Positions 18,411-29,224 are shown, numbered from the stretch's first letter. The stretch: 48,923 nt of DNA from Coleofasciculus sp. LEGE 07092 (GCF_015207375.1 NZ_JADEWY010000039.1:1-48923); one strand, 5' to 3'. The notes: a model not told the origin generated them from the letters alone. Numbers and translations: made by a program.

Positions 18411-20073
18411 TGCGATCGCTTTTTATCCTTTGAATGGCAGGGTAATATTTGAATTTTATCCAAGATAAGGGATAGGGTTTGAGCAGTTTTCCCGTCCGAT
18501 AAACATAAAACCTTTCCACAACTGCCCCACCGCGTCGGATTGGTATCGTGGCAATTTCCTGTACATTATCAAAATAAGCTCGATAATGGTCGGTTATCTC
18601 TGGCATTTGATGAAAGCGCTCAAGGGTGACATATAGCCCATTGTGTCCTACCCATTCATCGGCGGAGCGCCAGAACACAAAACCCCGCATATCCTCGCCA
18701 AAGGAGGTAATTGGCACAGGTGTGACGGGAGTTAAAGCCATGCTGACGATGCCGCTGAGGTAGAAACCATTGCTAAAAATGAAGCTAGAGTTTTGCAACG
18801 CTGTTTGCAGAATAGGGGATTCTATAAAGCCACGTCGCAGTTGCTGTATATCAATTAATTCTGTCGAGGGGTCATTTTTAGCGGGTAAGAATCCTCCCAG
18901 TAAGGCATATTGACCGGATTTTTGAAAGGTTCCAGTAGTAACGTGTAGCAGAACCAGTAGCATACTGCTACCAATCACTAATCCCGAACCTTGTAACCAC
19001 CACCGCACCCAACGCCGAGATTGCTGCTGCCAGTGTACTGCCTGATGTCCTAGCAATAGAGTTATCCCCCAAAATCCGGGCATCATCCAAGTGGGTAAAA
19101 TTGGTTCATATCCACCGATGACGGTAAATCCTAGTATCAAGGGTAAAGACACTGACAAAATCAGCCACTGCTTTTTTGCTAAATTCTTGTCTTTGGTGAA
19201 TTGTTTGCTAGGACGATGGGGCAGTAGCGATCGCAAACTCACCCACCACAGAGGCAATCCCATCGTCGGGAACAGATAAGCGATACTCGATAAAAAGGCA
19301 ATGACAACACCGAGAAGACTGTAACTGCTTTTGGGTACGCCGCGATTGAGTTGGAACTGAAAGGACACCCAATCGTGTTGTATATTCCAAAACCAAAGGG
19401 GAAAGAGGGTAACAACAAATAAGCCCAATCCTAATCCTGCCCAAGGGGATAGCAAGGCAGAGCGATGGTGTGAACTAGTTAAGCAAAAACCAACAAGCCC
19501 CAAGCCTAAAATAAACCCATGATATTTGCCCAAACAGGCTAAACCAACGAGAATACCAAGGATAGCTAACCGATAGCTGGGGCGGTAGGACTCAGGCTCG
19601 CGGAAAAATTCTCTGGCTGCCACATATAAACTAGCAGACCAGAAAAATATGAGTGGACTGTCTGGTAACGTGAGTACCCCGAAGCCAATTTGAAAAATGG
19701 GAATAATAGTAGCGATCGCTAACGTCAGTCTAGCTGCTTTGATACCGAAAAGTTTGACACCCGTCAGGTACAGCAGAAATAAACTACCCGTATGCAAAAT
19801 CAGTGTTCCCAGACGAATTGTAAATTGGGAGACAATTCCCGTCACCCAAGTACCAAAGCCAGTTGTGAGCGCAACTAGAACGGGATGATCAAAATAACTC
19901 CAGTCCAAATGCACACTGTAGGTGTAGTAGTAGGCTTCATCAATGCCAGGGTAGAGCCAAAAGGCAATAACACCTCGAAATAACAGTCCCCCAACCAGCC
20001 AAACAAGCACAAATCGATCCACTGTTTTATCTTTCAATCCATCTTTACTATTGCTGTTGTGGCTCTGTAACAC
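18403..20073 (-). CDS. GT39-family membrane glycosyltransferase (ArnT/PMT-like)
   Basis: The 556-residue protein has roughly ten hydrophobic helices and the signature 'GIDEAYYYTYSVHLDWSYFDHP' near residues 43-64. Its acidic pair followed by Tyr and His-Pro is the loop-1 catalytic region of polyprenol-phosphate-sugar-dependent GT39/GT83 transferases such as ArnT. It should transfer a sugar from a lipid-linked donor to an envelope acceptor on the outer face of the cytoplasmic membrane; donor and acceptor are unknown. The frame opens with GTG at 20073, overlapping the upstream gene by 26 bases; a TTG at 20037 is an alternative. It is flanked on the same strand by a secreted repeat protein and an M48 protease. 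Confidence 0.9.
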   Translation of the reverse strand: MLQSHNSNSKDGLKDKTVDRFVLVWLVGGLLFRGVIAFWLYPGIDEAYYYTYSVHLDWSYFDHPVLVALTTGFGTWVTGIVSQFTIRLGTLILHTGSLFLLYLTGVKLFGIKAARLTLAIATIIPIFQIGFGVLTLPDSPLIFFWSASLYVAAREFFREPESYRPSYRLAILGILVGLACLGKYHGFILGLGLVGFCLTSSHHRSALLSPWAGLGLGLFVVTLFPLWFWNIQHDWVSFQFQLNRGVPKSSYSLLGVVIAFLSSIAYLFPTMGLPLWWVSLRSLLPHRPSKQFTKDKNLAKKQWLILSVSLPLILGFTVIGGYEPILPTWMMPGFWGITLLLGHQAVHWQQQSRRWVRWWLQGSGLVIGSSMLLVLLHVTTGTFQKSGQYALLGGFLPAKNDPSTELIDIQQLRRGFIESPILQTALQNSSFIFSNGFYLSGIVSMALTPVTPVPITSFGEDMRGFVFWRSADEWVGHNGLYVTLERFHQMPEITDHYRAYFDNVQEIATIPIRRGGAVVERFYVYRTGKLLKPYPLSWIKFKYYPAIQRIKSDRNA

Positions 20074-22684
20074 CTGCGATCGCTTTTTGTTGAGCTACCT
20101 GACGCAGCAGAGTGGCTTTATAGGCAGTATCTTCAACCTCGTTAGCAATTTGTTCAACAAAATCATACTCTTGCTCTCTCATTGCCGTATCCATGACTTC
20201 CCATCGCAAAGTCCGCCATTGCAGTTGCTCCTCCATTCCCTTGGCTACCTCAAAAGCAGCGCTTAAGGTTTGGCGAGATGCTTCAGTTTCACCCGACATC
20301 GAGTACTTCAGGGCTAGTTTAATTAAAAGACTCGCTTTAGTTTCGGGATTGGAAATAGATGTTGCCAGCTTGGAGGCGGAGTTATAGTCCCAACTATCAT
20401 CGGTATCGTTTTGATAAAAATTGTTAAAATCAACGAGAGAAGCCGACGTATTAGCCAGTAACTCGTCACGCTGCCTTTCATCCCGAATCTTATCAGCAAC
20501 CGCCAACGCTTGAGTTAAGACTTCTGTTGCCAGGGAGGTGTTGCCTGATGCCGCATACTTCTGGGCGATCGCTAATAACATTCTGGCTCTATCCACCTCT
20601 CCAGAAACCTTTTGAACTATCTCTAATGCTAAGGATGGAGAACCGATTTGAGTAGAGGCAACTGCTAATTCTTCCAGTTTTGTCGCCCGTTCATACTCTG
20701 ACTCCAAACCCTGAATCCTTGTTAGAGTTTGAGTGGCTAACGGACTGGCAATACTATTTTCGCCAGCGGCTGCATAGGTGCCAATCATCTGGATGAGCAG
20801 GGAAATTTGTTCCTGTTCGGTTTCCAGGGTTTCCAGTGAAGACATGACTGTTTTGAGAAGTTCAAGCCCCCGCTCCTTATTTCCCTGAGTTATTAATTTA
20901 TTGGCAATTGTAATGAACAAGGAGAGTTTTTCTGACTGCCGCTCTACAGTTTCCAGCAACGGCAGGGTTTTCTCCAATACCTGAGTGCTTTGTTGGAGAT
21001 TCCCAAGTTCTGCGTAGGCTGTGGCAGTTGCCAACAATTCTTGGATGATATAGTTATTACCCTTTAGGGCTTGCGCATCTTGGAGAGCGACGAAAAGTAA
21101 CTCGTTTGCCTTTTCCCGTTCGCCTAGTTTCAAATACCTGGAAGCAATCGGATGTAATGCCTTACTTTTTGTCCAGACGGGTATATCAAAGGCATACTGC
21201 GTTTCAAAGTTTTGTACCGACTGCGTAGCTACATCCAGAGTTTCTAGGGCGATTTGTTTTTGATCCAACGTGATATAATCATCGGCAATATCAATCAAAA
21301 GGCTAGCATTCGGCTCAATCCAGAATAGACTACGCTCTGGTACAACGGAAATTGACTCAATCGTTTTAGCAATCCTTTGAGCTTGATTTAATAAGGTAAC
21401 AGCCTGCTCATTTTTACCCGTTTCCATTGCATGACTAGCAATTGTTTGTAAAGCTTCAACTTGGTCTTTCTTCCCCGTCAGCGTTAAAGCAACCTGCTTG
21501 GCAAATTCATCCTGTCCGGCTTGCAGAGATTGTTGGATAATTGCATAAAATAAATCAACTTTCGGGTCAGAATATTCTGCTAATGGTAATAAAACCCGAT
21601 CTGGGATACGTTTGGCAAATTCAAACGCATCAGCGTATCGTCCGACATTCAAATACGCTCCAACCACTAAAGATCGGTTGTATGCCATTTGGGAATCCTC
21701 TTCTCCAGCAAGAGTATTGAGAATTGCCTGAACTTTCTCTTTCTGTTCCGTTGCAAGGAAATCTTTTACCCAGCTAAATAGCAGAAATTCTTCTGTTTTT
21801 TTACTCAACTCAAAAGCTTGAGAAACAATCTCGGCGGCTTGTTCTTTCTCCCCTACGGAAACAAGTGCTTGTGCCAAACTTCTTAAGGATTGCACCTTCA
21901 GAGCCTGATTCGTAATCGCTTGGACACTTTGTAAGGCAATATTATAGCGTCCTGTACGCCAAGCTGCCTCAGCCAGCGATCGCGCTATACTATCTTGATT
22001 CTCAGTATTAGCCAGAGTTTGTACAAATGCCAACGCCTGTTCGTATTGATTGCGCTGGATATACTCATCCAAAATTGCAGATACCGCCAGGTATTGCTGA
22101 TAGGTATCAATTTGTAACCGTTGACTGAGGGCTATTGCTTTTTCAAATAGTCCTTGACGGGCATACCCCGCTACAATTGCCAATAATGCTCGCTCCTTGG
22201 CAGCATCAAGCTCTAGATTCTGGGCAAATTGCAAAGCCTGCTCATACCTTTGGGCGTTGACATAGGCGCGAGTCAGCAACACTTCCCCTTGCATCCTCAG
22301 CGAATAGCCCTGATTATCAGGTAAAGGCTGATCATAGCTCAGGGTAGAAAGTCGAGCGATCGCTTCTTCGTAGGCTCCAATTGCTCCATACTCCGCGATA
22401 ATCTTAACTAAAAGGGGGTTTCTTGTATTTGTATCCTCAAGGGTTTGTGTCAGCTCGAAGGCTTGCGATAGAAGGCTAATTGCTTTATCCTGCTGATTGG
22501 CTTTTACGGAGGAACGAGCAGTTTCAATCAACTCCCAGACGCGATCCATTACAGTAGGAGAACTTTGACTCACAACAGAAACAGCTATTTCTTGTCTGAA
22601 AAGGGGTTGGTTCCCTAAGGCATCTTGCCCCAGAGTAAAAATACTCAAGCAGCCAATCAGGATCGGTAAACTCCATCGTTTCAT
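20048..22684 (-). CDS. Secreted TPR-like helical-repeat protein
   Basis: The protein of about 878 residues has a signal peptide ('MKRWSLPILIGCLSIFTLG') followed by tandem helix-turn-helix repeats of about 35-40 residues throughout. Typical units are 'GLFEKAIALSQRLQIDTYQQ' and 'VGEKEQAAEIVSQAFELSKK', with the TPR-like Gly-x-x-x-x-Ala pattern. The ATG at 22684 is preferred over the one at 22690 because AAGGGG lies 9 bases before it and only 3 before the other. It is expected in the periplasm as a protein-interaction scaffold; the partner is unknown. Its stop overlaps the start of the GT39 gene by 26 bases, making it the first gene of the envelope operon. Confidence 0.88.
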   Translation of the reverse strand: MKRWSLPILIGCLSIFTLGQDALGNQPLFRQEIAVSVVSQSSPTVMDRVWELIETARSSVKANQQDKAISLLSQAFELTQTLEDTNTRNPLLVKIIAEYGAIGAYEEAIARLSTLSYDQPLPDNQGYSLRMQGEVLLTRAYVNAQRYEQALQFAQNLELDAAKERALLAIVAGYARQGLFEKAIALSQRLQIDTYQQYLAVSAILDEYIQRNQYEQALAFVQTLANTENQDSIARSLAEAAWRTGRYNIALQSVQAITNQALKVQSLRSLAQALVSVGEKEQAAEIVSQAFELSKKTEEFLLFSWVKDFLATEQKEKVQAILNTLAGEEDSQMAYNRSLVVGAYLNVGRYADAFEFAKRIPDRVLLPLAEYSDPKVDLFYAIIQQSLQAGQDEFAKQVALTLTGKKDQVEALQTIASHAMETGKNEQAVTLLNQAQRIAKTIESISVVPERSLFWIEPNASLLIDIADDYITLDQKQIALETLDVATQSVQNFETQYAFDIPVWTKSKALHPIASRYLKLGEREKANELLFVALQDAQALKGNNYIIQELLATATAYAELGNLQQSTQVLEKTLPLLETVERQSEKLSLFITIANKLITQGNKERGLELLKTVMSSLETLETEQEQISLLIQMIGTYAAAGENSIASPLATQTLTRIQGLESEYERATKLEELAVASTQIGSPSLALEIVQKVSGEVDRARMLLAIAQKYAASGNTSLATEVLTQALAVADKIRDERQRDELLANTSASLVDFNNFYQNDTDDSWDYNSASKLATSISNPETKASLLIKLALKYSMSGETEASRQTLSAAFEVAKGMEEQLQWRTLRWEVMDTAMREQEYDFVEQIANEVEDTAYKATLLRQVAQQKAIAGVTEPQQQ

Positions 22685-23021
22685 AGTCATTTACCCCTTG
22701 GTAAAAACAAATCAAAAAAGTAATGAAATTGACTGAAAATCTAATAAATTTGTGTCCGAGGAGTCAAGTAAGTTTCGGGCTTAAGTCAGTGCCATTCAGT
22801 TTAAAGTGTTTAAAGTAAAGAATAAAGAAAGGTGTAACCTTGACAAAGAGCTGAGATTTGAGTAAAAAGATCTGACAATTTCCTTAAGACCAGGCACCGA
22901 CAAGCCTTCCTCGTTAGAAAATTCAGACTAGCTAGAGTTGACCCTTCGCAAGCTCTAGAGGGCACCCTCTTTGCCAATTTTTGGCTCATTAATTTAATTT
23001 GCCGCTTTTGGATCATCAATA
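22685..23021. other. Divergent promoter region between envelope operon and gltB
   Basis: About 337 bases separate the minus-strand envelope operon from plus-strand gltB. It must hold both promoters. I looked for an NtcA site (GTA-N8-TAC) on the gltB side and saw no convincing match, and there is no clear glutamine-riboswitch-like sequence. A small inverted repeat ttaccccttggtaa overlaps the ribosome-binding region of the envelope operon. Confidence 0.5.
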
Positions 23022-26000
23022 ATGAACAGCAACAAACTGCCACCAAAACAGGGACTCTACGATCCACAATTTGAACACGACGCCTGCGGTGTCGGGTTCA
23101 TCGTCCACATGAAGGGAAACAAGTCCCACGACATCGTGGAGCAGGCGCTGACAATCCTCGTGAACCTCGAACACCGGGGGGCATGCGGTTGCGAAACGAA
23201 CACGGGTGACGGAGCGGGTATTTTGATGCAGGTGCCCCACAAGTTCCTGAAGAAGGTAGCCACCGCTGAAAGAATCACCCTACCCGAAATGGGTCAGTAT
23301 GGTGTCGGCATGATCTACTCCTCACCCGATCCCGCCACCCGCCAGAAAAGTCGGCGGATTTTTGAAACCATCGTAGCTGAGGAAGGTCAACAGGTTCTCG
23401 GCTGGCGCGATGTCCCCACAGATAACTCATCCCTGGGCAATATCGCCAAATCCAGCGAACCCTTCATGGAGCAGGTTTTCATCCAGCGTTCCCCAGAGTT
23501 GACCGACGATGCGGCATTTGAGCGGAAACTCTACATTATCCGCAAGCGATCGCATATGGCAATTCGCGTGCCCCACGTAGACCCCTCTTGGTATCCCTCC
23601 AGCATCTCCTGCCGCACAATCGTCTACAAAGGAATGCTGATGCCGATGCAGGTGGGGCTATATTATCCCGAACTCCACGATCCAGACATGGAGAGCGCCT
23701 TGGCACTGGTACACTCCCGGTTCAGCACCAACACCTTCCCAAGCTGGGAGCGAAGTCACCCCTATCGCTACATTGCCCATAACGGCGAAATCAACACCCT
23801 GCGCGGCAACATCAACTGGATGCACGCACGGCAGTCCCTCTTTGAGTCAGAGTTGTTCGGCGAGGATCTAAAGAAAGTTCAACCGATCATCAACATCGAC
23901 GGCAGTGACTCAACGATTTTCGACAATGCCCTCGAGCTACTCGTCCTATCAGGGCGATCGCTCCCCCACGCCGTAATGATGATGATCCCCGAACCGTGGA
24001 CAGCGCACGAGTCGATGAGCGACGAGAAAAAAGCCTTCTACAAATACCATTCCTGCCTAATGGAACCGTGGGATGGTCCAGCCTCAGTTGCCTTCACCGA
24101 CGGCACCACAATCGGGGCAGTTCTCGATCGCAACGGCTTGCGCCCGTCCCGTTATTACGTGACCAAAGATGACCTGGTAATCATGGCATCAGAAGCCGGT
24201 GTGTTACCCATCGAACCGGAGCGGGTGGCATTGAAAGGTCGCCTACAACCCGGACGGATGTTCCTCGTGAACATGGAAGAGGGACGCATTGTTGCCGATG
24301 AGGAAATCAAAAACAAAATCGTCACCGAGCATCCCTATCGTGAGTGGATCGACAAACACATGGTCGATCTCGCTCAACTCAAAGACGCGCCCAACGGTCT
24401 GGAAACCGATGTAGATCCCCACAATTTGCCATCTCTAATCCAGCAACAGATGGCATTTGGTTACACCTTTGAAGAGCTGCGGTTGTTGCTCACACCCATG
24501 GCGCGTGATGGCGTGGAAGCGGTTGGGGCGATGGGCACAGATACTCCCCTAGCCATCCTCTCTGACCGACCCAAACTCCTGTACGATTACTTCCAGCAAC
24601 TGTTCGCCCAGGTCACAAACCCACCCATCGATTCCATCCGCGAGGAAATTATCACCTCAGCAGAAACGACGATTGGCTCGGAGCGGAACTTGCTCAAACC
24701 GGAACCCGAAAGTTGCCATCTCCTGGAACTGAAAACGCCCATCCTCAGTAACGAAGAACTGGCGAAGCTCAAGTGTATCAATGAAGGGGAGTTCAAGTCA
24801 GTCACGCTGCCGATTCTGTTTAACCCAACCGAAGGTGTGAAAGAACTCGAACAGGTGATAGAGGGGATTTGTCACCAGGCAGATCAGGCGATCGCCCAAG
24901 GGGTCAACCTCCTCATCCTGAGCGATCGCGGTGTGAACAAAGACAACGCCCCAATTCCAGCATTGTTGGCGGTTGCCAGCCTGCATCACCACCTGATCCG
25001 GGAAGGGACGCGCACGCGAGTGGGTCTTGTCCTCGAATCCGGCGAACCCCGCGAAGTGCATCATTACGCCGTCCTGATTGGTTATGGCTGCGGTGCGATT
25101 AACCCCTATCTGGCATTTGATACCATCGACGACATGATCCAGCAAGGCTTGCTGGTCAATTGCGATCACAAAACCGCCTGTAAAAACTATGTCAAAGCGG
25201 TAACAAAAGGTGTCATTAAGATTGCCTCCAAGATTGGTATTTCAACCATTCAGAGCTATCGCGGTGCCCAAATTTTTGAAGCGATCGGGCTGAACCAGTC
25301 GGTGATTGACAAGTACTTTACTTGGACTTCATCCCGGATCGAGGGCGCAGATTTAGATGTCATTGCCAAAGAAGCGGTTTTACGGCACCGTCATGCCTTC
25401 CCCGCTCGGGAAGTCAACGGACACACCCTAGATGTTGGTGGTGAATACCAGTGGCGCAAGGACGGTGAAGCACATCTGTTCAGCCCCCAGACCATCCACA
25501 CACTCCAAAAAGCTGCACGGGAGGGGAATTACGAGCTTTACAAGCAGTACGCCGCCCTCGTGAACGAGCAGAACCAGAAGCACTTTACACTGCGGGGACT
25601 GCTGGAATTCAAACCCCGTCAGTCGGTGCCGATTGACGAAGTTGAGCCAGTTGAGGCGATTATGAAGCGCTTCAAGACAGGGGCAATGAGCTACGGCTCG
25701 ATCTCGAAGGAAACTCACGAATCCCTAGCGATCGCCATGAACCGCATCGGTGGTAAATCGAACACCGGTGAAGGGGGTGAAGACCCGGAACGCTACATCT
25801 GGAAAAATGAACTCGGTGACTCTAAAAATAGTGCCATCAAACAGGTAGCATCCGGTCGCTTTGGCGTCACCAGCCTGTATCTATCCCAGGCAAGGGAACT
25901 CCAGATCAAGATGGCGCAGGGCGCGAAGCCTGGAGAAGGGGGACAATTGCCCGGTCGTAAGGTGTATCCCTGGATTGCCAAGGTGCGCCACTCGACACCA

Positions 26001-27626
26001 GGAGTAGGACTAATTTCGCCACCCCCCCACCACGATATCTACTCCATTGAAGACCTAGCAGAGTTAATCCACGACTTGAAGAACGCCAACCGTAACGCAC
26101 GGATTAGTGTGAAGCTGGTGTCTGAGGTGGGCGTTGGTACGATCGCCGCAGGTGTAGCAAAAGCTCATGCTGATGTTGTTCTCGTCTCTGGTTTTGACGG
26201 TGGTACGGGTGCATCGCCCCAAACGTCTATCAAGCACGCGGGACTGCCTTGGGAACTAGGACTCGCTGAAACTCACCAAACCCTCGTACTCAACAACCTC
26301 CGCAGCCGTATCGCTGTGGAAACCGATGGACAGATGAAGACGGGGCGTGATGTAGCGATCGCAACATTGCTCGGTGCTGAGGAATTTGGTTTTTCGACTG
26401 CTCCCCTAGTGACGCTGGGCTGCATTATGATGCGTGTCTGCCACCTGAACACCTGCCCCGTCGGTGTGGCTACCCAAGACCCCTTGTTGCGGAAGAATTT
26501 CATGGGTGATCCTCAATACACAGTGAACTTTATGAAGTTTATTGCCCAGGAAGTCCGAGAAGTGATGGCGCAACTGGGTTTCCGCACCCTGAATGAAATG
26601 GTGGGACGCACGGATGTGCTGGAGCCGAAAAAAGCGATCGCCCATTGGAAAGCCAAGGGCATCGACTTATCTAAGATTCTCTATCAACCAGAAGTAGACT
26701 CAGAAGTGGGTCGCTATTGCCAAATCCCCCAAGATCATGGGCTTGACAAATCCCTCGATATGACAGTGTTGCTGGACTTGTGCAAACCTGCGATCGAGAA
26801 GGGTGAAAAAGTCAAAGCCACGCTGCCGATTAAGAACGTCAATCGCGTAGTAGGTACAATTTTGGGGAACGAAATCACCAAGCGGCATTGGGAAGGACTA
26901 CCAGAGGATACCGTACACCTACATTTCCAAGGCAGTGCCGGACAAAGCTTTGGTGCATTTGTTCCTAAAGGTGTCACCCTAGAACTAGAAGGCGATGCTA
27001 ATGATTATCTCGGTAAGGGACTGAGCGGCGGCAAGATTATCGTTTATCCGCCATTGAGTTCTACCTTTGTGGCTGAGGAAAACATCATTGCTGGCAATGT
27101 CGCGTTCTACGGGGCAACGGGTGGCGAAGCCTATATCCGGGGAATAGCGGGTGAGCGCTTTGGCGTCCGCAACTCCGGTGTAAATGCTGTTGTGGAAGCC
27201 GTTGGCGACCATGGCTGCGAGTACATGACGGGCGGTAAAGTGGTTGTGCTGGGCGCTACCGGACGTAACTTTGCCGCCGGGATGAGTGGCGGTGTGGCAT
27301 ACATCCTGGATGAGGCAGGTGACTTTGCGACGCGCTGTAATCAGCAGATGGTTGGACTGGAAACCCTTGAGGATGCTGAGGAGATCGAAATCCTTCGCCA
27401 GATGATCGAGAAGCACTCCAAGTACACGGGTAGCCAGAAGGCATCCAAAGTCCTGGCGCACTGGGAGGAGATGATGCCGAAGTTCGTCAAGGTGATGCCA
27501 AGGGACTACAAGCGGGTGTTGCAGGCAATTGAAAAAGCGATCGCATCGGGATTAAGCGGTGATGATGCGCTGACGGCGGCGTTTGAAGAGAATGCCCGCG
27601 ATGTTGCCCGGATTGGGGGTAGTTAG
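23022..27626 (+). CDS. gltB: Glutamate synthase large subunit, NAD(P)H type
   Basis: The 1534-residue protein is the glutamine-amidotransferase and synthase subunit of glutamate synthase: it releases ammonia from glutamine and adds it to 2-oxoglutarate. Cys22 in 'HDACGVGF' is the N-terminal nucleophile after removal of a 21-residue propeptide. The glutaminase domain spans about 22-420, the FMN-binding synthase domain about 810-1180, and the GXGXG beta-helix the C-terminal 250. The 3Fe-4S cysteines are Cys1134, Cys1140 and Cys1145. The sequence after 'GGEDPERY' (about 918-935) lacks the roughly 25-residue insertion of ferredoxin-dependent GOGAT, so this is the NAD(P)H type that pairs with GltD. 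gltD lies 3.7 kb downstream, separated by accessory genes. Confidence 0.96.
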   Translation: MNSNKLPPKQGLYDPQFEHDACGVGFIVHMKGNKSHDIVEQALTILVNLEHRGACGCETNTGDGAGILMQVPHKFLKKVATAERITLPEMGQYGVGMIYSSPDPATRQKSRRIFETIVAEEGQQVLGWRDVPTDNSSLGNIAKSSEPFMEQVFIQRSPELTDDAAFERKLYIIRKRSHMAIRVPHVDPSWYPSSISCRTIVYKGMLMPMQVGLYYPELHDPDMESALALVHSRFSTNTFPSWERSHPYRYIAHNGEINTLRGNINWMHARQSLFESELFGEDLKKVQPIINIDGSDSTIFDNALELLVLSGRSLPHAVMMMIPEPWTAHESMSDEKKAFYKYHSCLMEPWDGPASVAFTDGTTIGAVLDRNGLRPSRYYVTKDDLVIMASEAGVLPIEPERVALKGRLQPGRMFLVNMEEGRIVADEEIKNKIVTEHPYREWIDKHMVDLAQLKDAPNGLETDVDPHNLPSLIQQQMAFGYTFEELRLLLTPMARDGVEAVGAMGTDTPLAILSDRPKLLYDYFQQLFAQVTNPPIDSIREEIITSAETTIGSERNLLKPEPESCHLLELKTPILSNEELAKLKCINEGEFKSVTLPILFNPTEGVKELEQVIEGICHQADQAIAQGVNLLILSDRGVNKDNAPIPALLAVASLHHHLIREGTRTRVGLVLESGEPREVHHYAVLIGYGCGAINPYLAFDTIDDMIQQGLLVNCDHKTACKNYVKAVTKGVIKIASKIGISTIQSYRGAQIFEAIGLNQSVIDKYFTWTSSRIEGADLDVIAKEAVLRHRHAFPAREVNGHTLDVGGEYQWRKDGEAHLFSPQTIHTLQKAAREGNYELYKQYAALVNEQNQKHFTLRGLLEFKPRQSVPIDEVEPVEAIMKRFKTGAMSYGSISKETHESLAIAMNRIGGKSNTGEGGEDPERYIWKNELGDSKNSAIKQVASGRFGVTSLYLSQARELQIKMAQGAKPGEGGQLPGRKVYPWIAKVRHSTPGVGLISPPPHHDIYSIEDLAELIHDLKNANRNARISVKLVSEVGVGTIAAGVAKAHADVVLVSGFDGGTGASPQTSIKHAGLPWELGLAETHQTLVLNNLRSRIAVETDGQMKTGRDVAIATLLGAEEFGFSTAPLVTLGCIMMRVCHLNTCPVGVATQDPLLRKNFMGDPQYTVNFMKFIAQEVREVMAQLGFRTLNEMVGRTDVLEPKKAIAHWKAKGIDLSKILYQPEVDSEVGRYCQIPQDHGLDKSLDMTVLLDLCKPAIEKGEKVKATLPIKNVNRVVGTILGNEITKRHWEGLPEDTVHLHFQGSAGQSFGAFVPKGVTLELEGDANDYLGKGLSGGKIIVYPPLSSTFVAEENIIAGNVAFYGATGGEAYIRGIAGERFGVRNSGVNAVVEAVGDHGCEYMTGGKVVVLGATGRNFAAGMSGGVAYILDEAGDFATRCNQQMVGLETLEDAEEIEILRQMIEKHSKYTGSQKASKVLAHWEEMMPKFVKVMPRDYKRVLQAIEKAIASGLSGDDALTAAFEENARDVARIGGS

Positions 27627-27653
27627 GGTTCTGTGGCGGAATTCTACTTAGGA

Positions 27654-27677
27654 AACAAGGGGCTTAAGCCCCTTGTT
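27654..27677. terminator. Perfect 24-bp palindrome downstream of gltB
   Basis: The arms aacaaggggctt and aagccccttgtt form a perfect hairpin 27 bases after the gltB stop. It has no T-tract, so it may be a factor-assisted terminator, a 3'-end stabiliser or simply a dispersed repeat. If it terminates transcription, gltD would be uncoupled from gltB. Confidence 0.5.
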
Positions 27678-27742
27678 AGGCAGCTATAAGCACTACAATT
27701 GGGTTCGGTATCTCGACATAAATGTTAGATAGGAAACCAGCA

Positions 27743-28402
27743 ATGAATGACCAATTGAAAAAGACTCTGAAAGGTGTTATCCCATCATTTATAATCAGTT
27801 TTGCAAAAGTTATAATTAGCTTTACAAAAGAAAAAAAGTCGAATAGTCTTATTAAAGAGATATTGAAAAAAGAAAACTATATTAATTTAGAAATTGGTGC
27901 AGGAGATCAAAGAGGAGAGAATGGGTGGATTACATTAGATTTAACTAGAAATTGCGATATATACTGGGATTTGCGTAAGGGAATACCCTTCCCGGATGAA
28001 AGTATTCACAAAATCTATTCTTCTCATCTTTTTGAACATTTGTCATTCAAAGAGATACAAAAGTTACTAGATGAATGCTCAAGAGTTTTAGTGCCAGGGG
28101 GATATTTTTCGATTTGTGTGCCTAATGCAAGAATATACATTGAAGCATACTTACAAAAAGAACGCCTAGATAAAAGCATTTTTTTCAACTATAAGTCAGC
28201 CTACAATAATACAACTAAAATAGATTATGTAAATTATACTGCTTACATGAATGGAGAACATAAATATATGTTTGATGAAGAAAATCTGGTTGCAATTTTA
28301 GAAAAGAAAGGCTTCAAAAATGTGCATTCAAGAAGCTATAATCCTAATTTGGATAAGCGAGAAAGGGATTTTGAATCAATTTATGCTGAAGCTCAAAAAT
28401 GA
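27743..28402 (+). CDS. SAM-dependent methyltransferase-like protein (AT-rich, probably acquired)
   Basis: With the ATG at 27743 the protein has 219 residues; AGGA lies about 9 bases upstream, so this start is preferred over the ATG at 27722. It has a class I methyltransferase core: motif I 'INLEIGAGDQRGENGWITLD', the acidic post-I region 'IYWDLRKGIPFPDESI', then 'IYSSHLFEHL', and motif 'CSRVLVPGGYFSICVPN'. The family includes many methyltransferases of surface-polysaccharide loci that act on sugars or nucleotide sugars; the substrate is unknown. The coding sequence is much richer in A and T than gltB and uses AAA and ATA codons heavily, which indicates horizontal acquisition. It sits between gltB and gltD. 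Confidence 0.85.
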   Translation: MNDQLKKTLKGVIPSFIISFAKVIISFTKEKKSNSLIKEILKKENYINLEIGAGDQRGENGWITLDLTRNCDIYWDLRKGIPFPDESIHKIYSSHLFEHLSFKEIQKLLDECSRVLVPGGYFSICVPNARIYIEAYLQKERLDKSIFFNYKSAYNNTTKIDYVNYTAYMNGEHKYMFDEENLVAILEKKGFKNVHSRSYNPNLDKRERDFESIYAEAQK

Positions 28403-28409
28403 CAATAAG

Positions 28410-28451
28410 TCTGAACTAGCGCTGAACGATCACCTCCACAACTGGGACTAA
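28410..28451 (+). pseudogene. gltD 5' remnant A
   Basis: Read in the gltD frame this segment gives 'SELALNDHLHNWD' followed by TAA, matching GltD residues 16-28 ([13 protein letters not shown]). It lies just upstream of the first Uma2 gene. After 'aactggga' the sequence becomes 'ctaaagc-atttggcaat', the same junction as in remnant C. It is the most eroded of three gltD start fragments. Confidence 0.75.
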
Positions 28452-28483
28452 AGCTTATTTGGCAATCTGGGAGGCAACCTCAA

Positions 28484-29062
28484 ATGGTACAAACTTCATC
28501 TAAAACTTTGACCCTGGAGGAGTTTCTGGAATTACCCGAAACTAAACCTGCTAGTGAATATATTGATGGGAAGATTATTCAAAAACCCATGCCGAAGGCT
28601 CGCCACTCCCGGCTTCAAAGTAAATTAATTAATGCCGTTAACAAAGTCACCGAGGAAAGGCGAATTGCTTATGCTTTTCCTGAATTGCGTTGTACCTTTG
28701 GAGCTCGATCAATTGTTCCTGATGTGGCGGTTTTGCGTTGGGATAGCATTAAGTTTGACGAGAATGGAGAACCGATTGATGATGTGTTAATTCCTCCAGA
28801 CTGGACAATTGAAATTCTTTCTCCAGACCAGAGTTCTAATCGGGTTACGGGAAACATCCTGCACTGTCTGACGTATGGTTGCCAACTCGGATGGCTGCTC
28901 GATCCAGACGACCGTTCAATTCTAGTCTTTCAACCAAAAAAACAACCTGAATTACGTCAGGGAAATGATGATTTGATGGTATTAGATGGAATTGAATTAA
29001 ATTTAACAGTAGAACAAGTATTTAACTGGCTAAAAATGAATGACAGTGACCAAACAGCCTAA
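28484..29062 (+). CDS. Uma2-family (DUF820) PD-(D/E)XK nuclease-like protein, copy 1
   Basis: The 192-residue protein shows the Uma2 pattern: 'TLEEFLELPETKPASEYIDG' at the N-terminus, 'HSRLQSKLINAV', the acidic active-site strand 'RSIVPDVAVLRW', then 'PDWTIEILSPDQSSNR' and 'LGWLLDPDDRSILVFQP'. Uma2 proteins are restriction-endonuclease-fold proteins present in dozens of copies per cyanobacterial genome, often near mobile DNA; their role is unknown. It is nearly 90 percent identical by eye to the gene at 30691-31257. It is flanked by gltD remnants A (upstream) and B (33 bases downstream). The sequence gggagg lies upstream of the ATG. Confidence 0.92.
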   Translation: MVQTSSKTLTLEEFLELPETKPASEYIDGKIIQKPMPKARHSRLQSKLINAVNKVTEERRIAYAFPELRCTFGARSIVPDVAVLRWDSIKFDENGEPIDDVLIPPDWTIEILSPDQSSNRVTGNILHCLTYGCQLGWLLDPDDRSILVFQPKKQPELRQGNDDLMVLDGIELNLTVEQVFNWLKMNDSDQTA

Positions 29063-29094
29063 AATCCAAAATTGAACTTGATTGAGACACAACT

Positions 29095-29181
29095 ATGGGA
29101 AAAACAACCGGCTTTATCGAATACATCCGCGAATTACCCTCTGAAGTCGCACCGAGCGATCGCATCCACAACTGGTACTAA
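29095..29181 (+). pseudogene. gltD 5' remnant B (28-codon mini-ORF)
   Basis: This opens with ATG in the same context as gltD (acacaactATGGGAAAA) and encodes 28 residues, '[20 protein letters not shown]' then 'SDRIHNWY', followed by TAA. The match to GltD residues 1-27 is near complete. The roughly 40 bases before the ATG are almost identical to those before the real gltD, so start context and leader were duplicated together with the gene start. Translation into a short peptide is possible. Confidence 0.85.
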
Positions 29182-29224
29182 TTTCACTTACCTATAGGAA
29201 TATCAAGAGATAACTACAGAAACC

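Noticed and set aside
22685..23021. NtcA-binding site or glutamine riboswitch before gltB
   Set aside because: I searched for GTA-N8-TAC and for the conserved glutamine-riboswitch core and saw no convincing match.
22810..23067. 85-codon minus-strand frame overlapping the gltB start
   Set aside because: It overlaps the securely assigned gltB N-terminus and the divergent promoter region, has a cysteine-rich composition without a motif, and looks like a chance frame.
26985..27461. 158-codon minus-strand frame inside gltB
   Set aside because: It is fully antisense to the conserved GXGXG domain of gltB and has no protein-family features. Long antisense frames are common in GC-richer conserved genes.
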